A DNA stretch of 64,000 bases from GCA-2718595 sp963935005 (GCA_963935005.1 CAWWAX010000001.1:55032-119031), one strand, 5' to 3'. Positions 45,437 through 54,704 are shown, numbered from the stretch's first letter. Program-made: numbers and translations. Notes: generated by a model from the letters alone, not told the origin.

Positions 45437-46321
45437 CTAGGCCCTCTTGGTCTCTCTCATGGTATTAGACAACTTCCCAAGGTTACCGATCTCTACTGCA
45501 TAACTATCACCTTCGGTCATCCATGCCTTATCTTCCCTGCCCATGATGACTCCAGGAGGAGTTCCAGTGATAACGACATCACCTGGGTCGAGAGTTATGT
45601 ACTGACTGATATAGCTGATGATCTCTGCGACCGTAAAAATCATGTCTGAGGTATTGCTGTCCTGACGAATCTCTCCATTCAGCCAACCCCGGATAGAAAG
45701 ATCTTGAGGATCTGGAACTTCATCACTAGTCACCAGATAAGGCCCTATTGGCAAGAATCCGTCCAAGGCTTTCCCAAGCAACCACTGTCCCGATCGGAAC
45801 TGTAGTTCGCGCTCACTGATGTCATTAGAAGTGCAGTAGCCGAAAACTTTATCTAAAGCATTCTCGACGGAAACTCTTTGTGTCTTTTCTCCCATGACAA
45901 AAGCCAGCTCTGCCTCGTAGTCAACTCTAACCAGGCCGGTGATATCTATATCCTGACCCGGGGCAGCTATGGAGTTATTAAACTTGTTAAATAGTACCGG
46001 CTCATTTGGAATATCCATACCTGCTTCAGCAGCGTGTTCTCGATAATTCAAACCCACACAAATAACCTTATGAGGGTTGATTACGGCTGGACCGAATTCC
46101 ACATCCTCCTCGTTATGGCAACATCCAGGACTCTCCAAGGCTTTCTCTATTAGTCTCTTCCACTCAGAAAGATCGCCAACACCACCCTTTACCAAAGCAT
46201 CATAGGTACATGGAATTTCCACACCTATCCGACTAGAAGCTGCCTGTACATCAACAACTTGTTCATCCGATTTCAATCCGAGTTTGAAATCACCATCTTT
46301 CTTAAAGGTCAGGAATCTCAT
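45437..46321 (-). CDS. Fumarylacetoacetate hydrolase-family protein, cytosolic
   Basis: 294 residues without a signal. Metal-site motifs are VDYEAELAFVMG (Glu-x-Glu) and SNDISERELQ (Asp), with ICVGLNYREHAAEAG and GDVVITGTPPGVIMG as in acylpyruvases, 2-hydroxyhepta-2,4-diene-1,7-dioate isomerases and related enzymes. The family cleaves or isomerises diketo acids, including those from aromatic degradation. It is only modestly similar to the exported FAH at 2.2-3.3 kb. Convergent with the penicillin-acylase gene; no aromatic pathway genes nearby. Confidence 0.93.
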   Translation of the reverse strand: MRFLTFKKDGDFKLGLKSDEQVVDVQAASSRIGVEIPCTYDALVKGGVGDLSEWKRLIEKALESPGCCHNEEDVEFGPAVINPHKVICVGLNYREHAAEAGMDIPNEPVLFNKFNNSIAAPGQDIDITGLVRVDYEAELAFVMGEKTQRVSVENALDKVFGYCTSNDISERELQFRSGQWLLGKALDGFLPIGPYLVTSDEVPDPQDLSIRGWLNGEIRQDSNTSDMIFTVAEIISYISQYITLDPGDVVITGTPPGVIMGREDKAWMTEGDSYAVEIGNLGKLSNTMRETKRA

Positions 46322-46558
46322 GCGTCAAATCACCTTTTCATAATTATCAAAAACCCTGGTCACCCTAGGATCTATAGAACCCATATCCGAACAGCCTGTA
46401 AAGGAATAACTACAATTTTACATTTTTCATATCAACAAGGATAACTTATGTCTCCCCTTTGACCACAGAGTGATATCTCTTCTGTGGCGGATTAACTTGC
46501 CGTCCCTTATGGTTTCACATCTATCCTCACAGACATCTCAAAAACTCACAGCAAACAC

Positions 46559-48148
46559 ATGAACCCAGAAAAACTCAAAGATCGACTGGTTGCAAATATC
46601 TATTCTGCAGGTATACCTGCCAGTGCAAATGACATTGAACGAGTCATTTCTCAGGAATGTCTGGAGCGAGTCGCTTCCCTACATAAACTGTCTAAAACCG
46701 TGGAGAATTCCACAAATCCCGACTACTTGGCAGACTGGGATCTCCTTCAACCGTTAAACAAATCGACTGCGCATGAGAATGGAGCACATTTCGCATTACA
46801 AGAGACCTCCTCAGATGAACCTCTAACTATCAGCCAACTCAGCCGTCGAATAAAAGGCCGGCAGATCTCTCCCGTTGAGTTGACAAAACAAACCTTAAAT
46901 CGAATCAGTGAGAAAGACCCTCAACTCAATGCATTCCAAAGTGTTCTCACAGACCAAGCATTACGGGCTGCTGAACAAGCAGAAACGGAAATAAGTGCTG
47001 GGCGGTACCGCGGTCCTTTGCATGGAATTCCTGTAGCCATCAAAGATCTTATAGCCATGACAGGGACTATTAGGACATCTGGCTCAATACTAAACAACCA
47101 GATCAGCAACTTTAATGCGGGTGCCGTAGACCGCCTTCTCAAAGCGGGTGCCATCATCGTTGGCAAAACACGTCTTTCTGAATTTGCCTATTGGCCAGGT
47201 TCAAGTAATCCCCACTACGGTCCGACCAGTAATCCGCATAATTTGGATTATGATGCTGGTGGGTCCAGCAGTGGATCGGGTGCGGCAGTGGCCGCTGGCA
47301 TCGTCTGTGCGGCACTAGGGTCCGACACTGGTGGATCCATCAGAATCCCAGCCACACTCTGTGGACTAGTGGGATTGAAAGCAACATTCGGACGAGTGAG
47401 TCTATCAGGCTGTACACCACTTGCTTGGTCACTTGACCATCTCGGACCCCTAACAGCCAACGTGGAAGATTCGGCTCTCTTGTTGAGTGTACTAGCTGGC
47501 CATGATCCTCTGGATTCGAGAACTAGAAAAAATAGTGAATTTACTGTACCTGCAGACTTGAACGCAGGAATTAATGGTCTACGGATCGGTATATTGAGAG
47601 AAGACGGGTTTTCACAACCCGTAAATGATGGTGAAATACTTGATTCTTGGAACACGACGCTGACTCTCTTGGAAAATGCTGGTGCTGACCTAGTAGAGAT
47701 CGACCTTGAAGACATCTCTACACTCTGGCTGACCAGTAACGCTATCCTAGCTGTTGAAGCAGCCACATTTCACACGCCTAATCTTATCGAACACTATCAG
47801 GACTATGGAAGCTTCTGTAAAGATCGTTTGCTCGCAGCTTTCGCGTTCAGTGGAGAGGATTTCTTACAAGCACAGAAAATACGTCGAGTCATTCGGAATA
47901 AATGGGACCAACTATTGCAAAACTTCGACTTAATCTTAACCCATTCTCAACCAGACGGGACTCCTCTGATCGGGGAACCTTCCTCCACACGACTCATGAA
48001 CTCTTTCAACATTTTAGGATGGCCAGCCATCAGTGTCCCTATAGGTAAAAATCGGGAAGGCCTCCCACTTGGTATTCAGCTCGTTGCTAAGCCTTGGAAA
48101 GAAGGATTACTATTGCGAGCGGCCCAAACAATTGAGTCTTCCCAATGA
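46559..48148 (+). CDS. Cytosolic amidase-signature hydrolase (GatA-like)
   Basis: 529 residues, no signal. Triad: Lys162 in VAIKDLI, Ser236-238 in DAGGSSSGSGAA and Ser260 in GSDTGGSIRIPA. LRTSGSIL- and SEFAYWPGSSN-type sequences match GatA and urethanase/aryl-acylamidase relatives. The N-terminal 85 residues are extra compared with GatA (about 480). gatB and gatC are not adjacent, so this is probably a catabolic amidase and not a GatCAB subunit. The third amidase-signature enzyme in this window. Confidence 0.92.
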   Translation: MNPEKLKDRLVANIYSAGIPASANDIERVISQECLERVASLHKLSKTVENSTNPDYLADWDLLQPLNKSTAHENGAHFALQETSSDEPLTISQLSRRIKGRQISPVELTKQTLNRISEKDPQLNAFQSVLTDQALRAAEQAETEISAGRYRGPLHGIPVAIKDLIAMTGTIRTSGSILNNQISNFNAGAVDRLLKAGAIIVGKTRLSEFAYWPGSSNPHYGPTSNPHNLDYDAGGSSSGSGAAVAAGIVCAALGSDTGGSIRIPATLCGLVGLKATFGRVSLSGCTPLAWSLDHLGPLTANVEDSALLLSVLAGHDPLDSRTRKNSEFTVPADLNAGINGLRIGILREDGFSQPVNDGEILDSWNTTLTLLENAGADLVEIDLEDISTLWLTSNAILAVEAATFHTPNLIEHYQDYGSFCKDRLLAAFAFSGEDFLQAQKIRRVIRNKWDQLLQNFDLILTHSQPDGTPLIGEPSSTRLMNSFNILGWPAISVPIGKNREGLPLGIQLVAKPWKEGLLLRAAQTIESSQ

Positions 48149-48211
48149 CTATCGTTACTATTTATAACCGTAGAAATCTACTTGAACCAATTGATTAATA
48201 GGAGACCATAC

Positions 48212-49342
48212 ATGCGACATTCTACCAAAGCATTCAGTTTGAAGTTCATCACAATCGGTATTCTAGTCGCTTGTCAGACACCTTTAATCGGGCAAGAATT
48301 TGCTCGCGATCAGGTAATTGACTACATGGAACAACTAAGAGTTGACCATGACCTTCCAGGAATATCGGTAGCTGTAGCCGTCGATGGGAAAATCGTTTTT
48401 TCCGAAGGCGTTGGTTACGCTGAATTGGACAATCGCACTCCGGCCACTGGACGCACGGTTCACAACATCGGCTCCGTCTCTAAAGTCTTCGCGGTCGTCG
48501 GACTCATGCAACTGGTAGAAGCGGGATCGATCGATCTCGATGCTACCCTCCAACAATATATGTCCTATTATCCAGAACAGCCTTCTCCGATAACTATTCG
48601 TCATATTCTAACCCATACCTCTGGAATTCGACATTACAGAAGTGGTGAATTCGGACCCTACGGACTATTAAGATTTCGACATTATGACAGCTTTGAAGAA
48701 GCCACTCGTTTATGGCGTGACGACCCTTTGGTTTATGACCCAGGCACCGCATGGATGTATTCATCCCACGCTCACAATTTACAGCATGGTATTGTCGAAT
48801 CTGTGACCAATGAGAAGTATGAAGAATATCTCAAATACAACGTTTTTGAACCTGCAGGAATGATGGCAACCCAGTTCGATGTCCCAGCCCGAGTAGTGAA
48901 TAACAGAGGGAAAGGCTATGTCCGTGACGAAAATGGACAATTCATTAATGCTCCAAACGAAGATCCAAGCTATAAGTACGCTGGTGGAGGAATACTATCC
49001 AATGTCGAGGATATGGTTCGCTTAGCTCTAGCAATTAACAACGGAATTTTGCTAGAGCCCTCCACGGTGTCAGAAATGCACAGACCACAAATTGACCCTT
49101 CTATCAAAGAATACGGATCTGACACACCTCTGGGTCACGAACAGGGCTTGGCATGGTTCATTCGTACAGACCAGGCTGGTCGCCGCTATCCAAACCACAC
49201 TGGAACAGTGAAAGGGACCCGTTCTTTTATTGCTAATTTTGCCAAGCAAGGAGTGGTAGTCGCATTACAAGTCAACAGTCTACCTTTCGATTCTGCTCGA
49301 TACGGTGAAGCAATCGCGCAAATGTTCTTGGGAAACAGATAG
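48212..49342 (+). CDS. Serine beta-lactamase-like lipoprotein (S12 family)
   Basis: 376 residues from ATG 48212, preceded by AGGAG seven bases upstream; the frame back to a TTG at 48182 is not needed. Lipobox LVAC, lipid Cys21. The S88-V-S-K91 nucleophile motif and a late NHTGTVKG are present. The middle motif is Y183-S-S185 where most relatives have Y-S-N. It has no C-terminal extension, unlike the 561-residue homologue at 5.2-6.9 kb. Probable D-aminopeptidase or esterase in the periplasm. Confidence 0.87.
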   Translation: MRHSTKAFSLKFITIGILVACQTPLIGQEFARDQVIDYMEQLRVDHDLPGISVAVAVDGKIVFSEGVGYAELDNRTPATGRTVHNIGSVSKVFAVVGLMQLVEAGSIDLDATLQQYMSYYPEQPSPITIRHILTHTSGIRHYRSGEFGPYGLLRFRHYDSFEEATRLWRDDPLVYDPGTAWMYSSHAHNLQHGIVESVTNEKYEEYLKYNVFEPAGMMATQFDVPARVVNNRGKGYVRDENGQFINAPNEDPSYKYAGGGILSNVEDMVRLALAINNGILLEPSTVSEMHRPQIDPSIKEYGSDTPLGHEQGLAWFIRTDQAGRRYPNHTGTVKGTRSFIANFAKQGVVVALQVNSLPFDSARYGEAIAQMFLGNR

Positions 49343-49378
49343 ATCAAGTAAGCTTTGTTTGCGCAACAGAGAGAGGAA

Positions 49379-50170
49379 TCAATCTATCCTCTCTGGCTCC
49401 ATAACACGCTCCACCACTTCATCTCCGACCCGACTCACATAATAGACTTTGGCATCAGCTCGAGTAGATACCACTCGTCTTACCTCATTATCTTCAAAGT
49501 AAATTCCCGCATCATTGTCACAAGCATACCCAGGCATCAATTCGCCCGACTTGATGAGCCTCTCATAAAGAGGCCTGCGAGCCGCTTCGGCATCGTAATG
49601 AGGCGAATGACTTCCTTTGAGAAAACCCAGACATTCAATTTTTGTGACTTCTTTAGGCCTGGAATCAGTTGTTCCTTCTTCGAACCAACACAAAGAACCA
49701 GCACTAGCTCCTCCTAAGACAATTCCTCTGTCCCAAGCCTCTTTTAAAATCACATCGATCCCCTGAACCTTCCAAATCGCCTGTTGGTTGAGAGTGTTTC
49801 CTCCAGAAACCACTATCCCATCCATCGAGAGTAGGACATCTTCAAAACTTTGATCCATTCTATAACTACTTATAAAACTCTCTTGGACGAACGGGACAAC
49901 GTTCAGATTAGCACAATTCTGAAACCAGCTGATGATTCCTGATGGACGGTCGGCAGACGCTGTAGGTAAGTAGCAAAGTCGTGGCCTTTCCTTGCCAGTA
50001 AGTTCAGCCATGTAACGAATAAAAGCTTCCCTGAAGCCACCACCAGCGATAAGGATTTTCCTTCCTGCAGCTGCAGTCATCACCGGGTTGGCATCCCGAG
50101 AAACCAAATCTTCTGAGTTTAACGCGATAGAACTCAAAGCCGAAGAAACAATAAATTTCCTTCTCTTCAT
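49379..50170 (-). CDS. Exported S51 family peptidase (cyanophycinase/dipeptidase E-like)
   Basis: 263 residues with an N-terminal KRRKFIVSSALSSIA signal. The S51 nucleophile elbow is GGASAGSLCWFEEG, and GGGFREAFIRYM, VVSGGNTLNQ and the Asp/His-bearing DNDAGIYFEDN complete the family pattern. Members cleave alpha-aspartyl dipeptides or cyanophycin (poly-Asp-Arg). No cyanophycin synthetase is present, so dipeptidase E-like activity is more likely. Convergent with the serine hydrolase gene; just downstream of pstB2 on the same strand, 100 bases apart, but apparently unrelated. Confidence 0.88.
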   Translation of the reverse strand: MKRRKFIVSSALSSIALNSEDLVSRDANPVMTAAAGRKILIAGGGFREAFIRYMAELTGKERPRLCYLPTASADRPSGIISWFQNCANLNVVPFVQESFISSYRMDQSFEDVLLSMDGIVVSGGNTLNQQAIWKVQGIDVILKEAWDRGIVLGGASAGSLCWFEEGTTDSRPKEVTKIECLGFLKGSHSPHYDAEAARRPLYERLIKSGELMPGYACDNDAGIYFEDNEVRRVVSTRADAKVYYVSRVGDEVVERVMEPERID

Positions 50171-50270
50171 GATAACCTTCCTTGATCTGAAGCCCGCCCT
50201 GCCACGAGAAAACCGCCTGCGATAATCCTACCTCATCTAAAGAGATTAAGAAACGACAACAGTAACAACC

Positions 50271-51056
50271 CTAGCCGTATCTGCCTTCTATATAGTCTGC
50301 CGTCCGCTGATGAATCGGATTCAGAAACAAATCTTCAGTATTTTGTTTCTCTACCAAGTCCCCAAGTAACATGAAAGCAGATTCCGTACTCGCACGCCTA
50401 GCCTGAGCCATATTATGGGTGACTATCAGAATCGTATACTCTCCAGCTAAGGTCCAAATCATCTCCTCTAGAGCTTCTGTAGCCTTTGGATCCAATGCAG
50501 AAGTAGGCTCGTCCATTAGGATGACGGACGGCTTGAGTGGAATGAGGCGAGCTATGCAAAGTTTCTGCTGGGCCTCAAGAGAAAGTCCAATAGCTTGTCC
50601 ATCTAACCGATCTTTCACATCATCCCACAATAGCACCGTTCTAAGTGAATCCTCTAGGATCTTCTCCTCTTCCCCCTTAGAGAGGTTCTTGCTTGACCCA
50701 TGAATCCTATGGGCGAATAGGACATTGTCTCGAATAGACAGAGGTAGAGGATTGGGGCGCTGGAATACCATGCCCACCCGTTTCCTTAACTGTGACAAAT
50801 CTACACTTTCATCTAAAACGTCATGGTCTAGGATACGGATAGACCCTGAAATTCGCGTATAAGACCCTAATCGTTCGTTGATTCGGTTGATCGACCTGAG
50901 CAAGGTTGACTTTCCACATCCTGACGGACCTATAAGAGAAGTTACGGAGCCCTTCTTTACTTCCAAATCGACGTCAAAAAGAGCCTGGAAGTCCCCATAC
51001 CAAAAACTTAATTTCTCCACTTGAATAGCAAATTCTGTACTCTCCAGACTATCCAA
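50271..51056 (-). CDS. pstB2: PstB paralogue 2: phosphate ABC ATPase with degenerate signature motif
   Basis: 261 residues, PstB by sequence: Walker A GPSGCGKS (43-50), Q-loop FQRPNPLPLS with Gln99, Walker B VILMDEPTSALDP (Asp182, Glu183) and switch His214 in IVTHNMAQA are all intact. The ABC signature, normally LSGGQQQRLCIARAL, reads LSLEAQQKLCIARLI (158-172), so both Gly and the Gln are gone. It cannot complete the catalytic site of a partner. It overlaps the preceding pstB1 by eight bases and is the last pst gene. The missing signature is intact in PstB1 and vice versa. Confidence 0.93.
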   Translation of the reverse strand: MDSLESTEFAIQVEKLSFWYGDFQALFDVDLEVKKGSVTSLIGPSGCGKSTLLRSINRINERLGSYTRISGSIRILDHDVLDESVDLSQLRKRVGMVFQRPNPLPLSIRDNVLFAHRIHGSSKNLSKGEEEKILEDSLRTVLLWDDVKDRLDGQAIGLSLEAQQKLCIARLIPLKPSVILMDEPTSALDPKATEALEEMIWTLAGEYTILIVTHNMAQARRASTESAFMLLGDLVEKQNTEDLFLNPIHQRTADYIEGRYG

Positions 51057-51813
51057 AACGACCCTCCACGTAATCCCGTGTACGCTGGTCTTCTACTGTG
51101 CCAGTGAAGAAGTTTTCCGTTTCACCTACTTCTACCAGTTCTCCTCCAAGAAAAAAAGCTGTTCTGTCAGCCAATCGCCTTACTTGCTGAACCAAGTTGG
51201 TCACCAAAACCACAGTCATCTCATCCTTCAATTCCTTTAAGACATCTTCAATTCGCATAGTCGTAACCGGATCCACAGCTATAGAAAATTCATCCAACAG
51301 AAGAAGCTCTGGGTCTTGAGAAAGTGCTCTAGCGATGGTGAGCCTCTGCTGTTGTCCACCCGAGAGCAAGCTACCCAGCTGGTATAACCGATCCTTAACT
51401 TCATCCCAGAGAGCGGCGCGTATCAAGCATCGCTCCACAATGCCATCTAGCTGGTTCTTGTCTTTGACTCCGGAGAGCCGGGGAGAAAGCGCCACGTTCT
51501 CATAAACACTCAGTGGCAGTCCCACCGGCAGAGGAAAAACAACTCCAATCCTCTTTCTAAGGGCATAAACATTTTGCGCCTGACTAACTTCCAGTCCGCC
51601 AAAGCGTATCGATCCTTGAACATCCATAGAATCCTTGAACTCATCCATCCTATTTATAGCGTTGAGAAAACTCGTCTTCCCACTCCCCGCTGGGCCAATT
51701 ATCCCAAATATCTCATTCTTCCGAATCTCTAGGTTATCGATCCGAAGAGCGATGTCATCCTCATACCGGATGGTTAAATCACGAACCAAAAGCTCTATCG
51801 ATGGATCTACCAT
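51049..51813 (-). CDS. pstB1: PstB paralogue 1: phosphate ABC ATPase with degenerate Q- and H-loops
   Basis: 254 residues. Walker A GPAGSGKT (40-47), signature LSGGQQQRLTIARAL (150-164), and Walker B LLLLDEFS with Asp174/Glu175 are intact. The Q-loop that reads VFQRPNPFP in other PstB proteins is VFPLPVGLP (Pro94 instead of Gln), and the switch His of VTHNMQQ is replaced by Asn206 in VTNLVQQ. Loss of both makes its own nucleotide site non-canonical, while its signature can still serve a partner. It starts seven bases inside the end of pstA and precedes pstB2. Confidence 0.93.
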   Translation of the reverse strand: MVDPSIELLVRDLTIRYEDDIALRIDNLEIRKNEIFGIIGPAGSGKTSFLNAINRMDEFKDSMDVQGSIRFGGLEVSQAQNVYALRKRIGVVFPLPVGLPLSVYENVALSPRLSGVKDKNQLDGIVERCLIRAALWDEVKDRLYQLGSLLSGGQQQRLTIARALSQDPELLLLDEFSIAVDPVTTMRIEDVLKELKDEMTVVLVTNLVQQVRRLADRTAFFLGGELVEVGETENFFTGTVEDQRTRDYVEGRFG

Positions 51814-52676
51814 TTCTTCTGCCCTCTGACATACGATCGAAGGACTATGGAGGATGTATTCATGATCAAGACCATCGATACTAAGACCAAGGCTACACTA
51901 TAAGGAAGCGTTTCTGGGACACCAGGAACCTGAGTAGAGACGACGAAAAGATGTAGCGACATTGCCATGGTTTGGTCCAAAATACCCTGTGGAAGAAAAG
52001 GGAGGAAAAATGCTGCTCCCGTAAACATGATAGGTGCTGTTTCACCCGCAGTCCTGGAAACTTCAAGGATCACTCCAGTCAAAATCCCACTTATTGCATT
52101 GGGTAATACTACCTTCCGAATCGTCTGCCATCGGGTAGCACCCATTCCCCAGCAAGCCATTCTAAATTCTGGAGGGACTGCCTGTAGCGACTCGCGAGTC
52201 GCTACAATGACCACAGGTAAGGTCATAATCCCTAAAGTGAGACTAGCAGCCAGGATACTAGTTCCGAATCCAGCAAAAATCACAAACGCCCCAAGTCCAA
52301 ATAAAGCATGCACAATTGAAGGGACCCCTGCGAGATTGATAATGGCCAAATTGATCAGTCGGGTTAACCAAGTGTCCGAAGCATATTCAGACAGATAGAT
52401 TGCAGTTGCCACACCTAATGGTATCGAGAAGATCAGTGCGACCACCACCAGCCAAATCGTACCCAAAAGGGCAGGGAATATTCCACCTGCAGTCATCCCA
52501 TTGGTTGGTGCACTAAAAAGAAATTCAAACGAAATATTCGGGCCGCCTTTATAGATTAAGACAGTCAGGATAGTTAACACGGGCAAAGCTAACAGACAGG
52601 TTACCAATCCAAACAGAATAGATACCAACTTCTGCACACTGTGATTATGCCGATTTAGCTCGGTGGCCTCAAACAC
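51807..52676 (-). CDS. pstA: Phosphate ABC transporter permease PstA
   Basis: 289 residues with about six helices; the ABC-permease loop is ESLQAVPPEFRMACWGMGATRWQTIRKVVLPNAISG (EAA motif), and SRTAGETAPIMFTG is characteristic of PstA. Start is GTG at 52676, directly abutting the pstC stop TAA. It pairs with PstC to form the phosphate channel driven by PstB. The stop overlaps the start of pstB1 by seven bases. Confidence 0.96.
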   Translation of the reverse strand: MFEATELNRHNHSVQKLVSILFGLVTCLLALPVLTILTVLIYKGGPNISFEFLFSAPTNGMTAGGIFPALLGTIWLVVVALIFSIPLGVATAIYLSEYASDTWLTRLINLAIINLAGVPSIVHALFGLGAFVIFAGFGTSILAASLTLGIMTLPVVIVATRESLQAVPPEFRMACWGMGATRWQTIRKVVLPNAISGILTGVILEVSRTAGETAPIMFTGAAFFLPFLPQGILDQTMAMSLHLFVVSTQVPGVPETLPYSVALVLVSMVLIMNTSSIVLRSYVRGQKKW

Positions 52677-53618
52677 TTAATTTCCCCTATTGCCTTTAAC
52701 AACAATATCCGCGATCAGGTTGATTATGAAAGTGACAAGAAAAAGAAGTATTCCGAGTGTAAACAAAGCTCTGTAGTGCTCAGAACCAACAGCAGTTTCA
52801 CCTAACTCTGCAGCGATTGTCGCTGTTAGAGCTCTCACCGAATCAAATGGACTAGTTGGCAGATTGATCGAATGACCGCTAGTCATCAGGACTGCCATAG
52901 TTTCTCCAAATCCTCTACCCACTCCCAATAAAATCGCCGCAACAAGCCCATTTTTTGCTGCTGGCAAAACCACTTGGAACGTTACCTGCCATTTTGTAGC
53001 ACCCAGTGCCTCTGCCGCTTCTCTATAATGATCGGGCACAGCCTTGAGTGCATCCTCGGCAATAGTCGTCATAATTGGAGCAGCCATCAAAGCCAGAATG
53101 ATTCCCGAATTGAGGATTCCCAAGCCCACTGGCACATCAAATAGGTCTATGATCAAGGGATTCATCATCGAAAGTCCTATGAATCCCCAAACCACTGAAG
53201 GTATAGCAGCAAGGAGCTCAATTAGAACTTTTAGAACTTCTCGTACTCGACCAGATGCAAATTCGGAAATAAAAATCGCAGCACACAGTGAGAGGGGTAC
53301 TGCCAGAAGCATCGCAAAACCTGTGACGCTAGCTGTTCCAACTACCAAAGCCAATATCCCATAAGTAGGGTTCGATAGAGAAGTGGGTCTCCATGTTGGG
53401 GATAGAAGGAAATCCTTAAAGCTGAAAGATTCAAACAAAAAACTGAACCCTTCTTTAGTGATAAAAAAGAAAATACTGATGATTAAAAAAATGGCAGACA
53501 CGCCTGCTATGAACATCAGCAACTCGAAGAACTTATCCCAATACCAAGCACTGTCTCTCACATCCAGGTCTTGGCCCATTGACACTTTTTTGTCACTGTT
53601 CATTAAACTATTTAGCAT
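52677..53618 (-). CDS. pstC: Phosphate ABC transporter permease PstC
   Basis: 313 residues, six helices. EAA loop EDALKAVPDHYREAAEALGATKWQVTFQVVLPAA, AAIPSVVWGFIGL and GRGFGETMAVLMTSG are PstC hallmarks. ATG 53618 overlaps the end of the phoU-fusion gene by 11 bases; ATG 53603, just after the phoU stop, is possible. An extended N-terminal region (about 30 residues) precedes the first helix. The gene is third in the operon. Confidence 0.96.
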   Translation of the reverse strand: MLNSLMNSDKKVSMGQDLDVRDSAWYWDKFFELLMFIAGVSAIFLIISIFFFITKEGFSFLFESFSFKDFLLSPTWRPTSLSNPTYGILALVVGTASVTGFAMLLAVPLSLCAAIFISEFASGRVREVLKVLIELLAAIPSVVWGFIGLSMMNPLIIDLFDVPVGLGILNSGIILALMAAPIMTTIAEDALKAVPDHYREAAEALGATKWQVTFQVVLPAAKNGLVAAILLGVGRGFGETMAVLMTSGHSINLPTSPFDSVRALTATIAAELGETAVGSEHYRALFTLGILLFLVTFIINLIADIVVKGNRGN

Positions 53619-54690
53619 CCGTTCCGGCTAAAATTGTCAGTAACTTCTGGACGGAACCAGCAACATCCTGGTAAAAGCTCTCCATATCAGAAGCATCGGA
53701 TCGCTTCCAGTGCAGAACTGTCGTCCTAAAAGGGACATCTCCTAGAAAATCGTCAGCCACACCCTCGTCTCCCGAAAAAACGACCACAACATGGAAATGG
53801 TTAGACAGTTCCGAAATAGGAATCAATTTTTTCGAACGTGCATGTCTAAGATCAAGGCCTTTGCCATCCATGAAATGGACTAGGTCTTCTTCTAGGTACT
53901 TGTCCTCTTCCACGTTCCATCCTGCACTCTCATAAACACCACTCTCTGGAAACGCCTTGGCAGCATATTTTTCGGCTACATGAGCCTCGAAATTATGCTT
54001 TTCGTCTAAGAAAAGGATGCGGAAAACTCGCGGCTTGCGTTGTTCTCCTGAAAACGCAAAAACCGTTTGTTCAGAAAGATTTTCCGCTTGTTCTTCCATC
54101 CTCCTGAAAAGCATCAGCACCCTACTAAGACTGAGAACGTCTACCACACTAGTGTCGGCTGTCGATCCCAATTCCATCACCTCATTGAACACGAGACTTA
54201 GGGCATGGTCAGACCTTTCGGCGTGCCAATATGTCTCCCTGGCACTCTCTACGTCTCCCTGCCGAAAGGCTTGGATCGCTTTTTCTAAGGTGTACCGAGC
54301 CTGTTGCGCGATCATTTCAATTTGCTTGATAATTCTATCTGGAGGCACTGCCTCTATCCTCACAATCTGCCTCCCGATGGAACCCGCATAGTCACCGATC
54401 CTTTCCAGGGCAACCGAAAGGCGCAAAACGGCAGAGGCATATCGCAGGTGTTTACCACTCGGAGCATGTCTAACTACGAACGCATGCACCAATTCGTCAA
54501 TTATTTCTATTTTCCGGTTTACACGACGATCGCCTAAAACAACTTCATTAGCCCCTTCGAAGTCCCTATGAACAAACGAGTGTAAGACTTTCCCGATCTG
54601 TTCCAAAATTTCATCCGAAACCTGATCAATATGAGTCCCGATCTCTTTTAGATCTGACTCTATACGTTCAGCATAATGTTGATGTTCCAT
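53608..54690 (-). CDS. phoU: PhoU fused to a degenerate ArsC/LMW-phosphatase-like domain
   Basis: 360 residues, against about 220-240 for ordinary PhoU. Residues 1-212 are PhoU: two three-helix bundles, first metal motif in VALERIGDYAGSIGRQ (about 93-108), second, degenerate, in RRMEEQAENLSEQTV. Residues about 222-355 look like the arsenate-reductase/LMW tyrosine-phosphatase fold. FLDEKHNFEAHVAE (227-240) aligns without gaps to the P-loop FVCTGNSARSQMAE, with the catalytic Cys replaced by Asp229 and the Arg by Glu235. GLDLRHARSKKL matches IDLSGHRSKSL, and HWKRSDA matches HWDFPDPA. PhoU represses phosphate signalling through Pst. It lies second in the operon, not last as usual. Confidence 0.88.
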   Translation of the reverse strand: MEHQHYAERIESDLKEIGTHIDQVSDEILEQIGKVLHSFVHRDFEGANEVVLGDRRVNRKIEIIDELVHAFVVRHAPSGKHLRYASAVLRLSVALERIGDYAGSIGRQIVRIEAVPPDRIIKQIEMIAQQARYTLEKAIQAFRQGDVESARETYWHAERSDHALSLVFNEVMELGSTADTSVVDVLSLSRVLMLFRRMEEQAENLSEQTVFAFSGEQRKPRVFRILFLDEKHNFEAHVAEKYAAKAFPESGVYESAGWNVEEDKYLEEDLVHFMDGKGLDLRHARSKKLIPISELSNHFHVVVVFSGDEGVADDFLGDVPFRTTVLHWKRSDASDMESFYQDVAGSVQKLLTILAGTDAK

Positions 54691-54704
54691 CTCTCACAGC
54701 TCTC

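Noticed and set aside
46463..46487. CCACAGA-N11-TCTGTGG palindrome before the amidase gene
   Set aside because: Only seven bases per arm with no nearby promoter pair; too weak to call a site.
46559..48148. GatA subunit of the tRNA amidotransferase
   Set aside because: gatB and gatC are absent next to it and the protein has an extra N-terminal region; a catabolic amidase is more likely.
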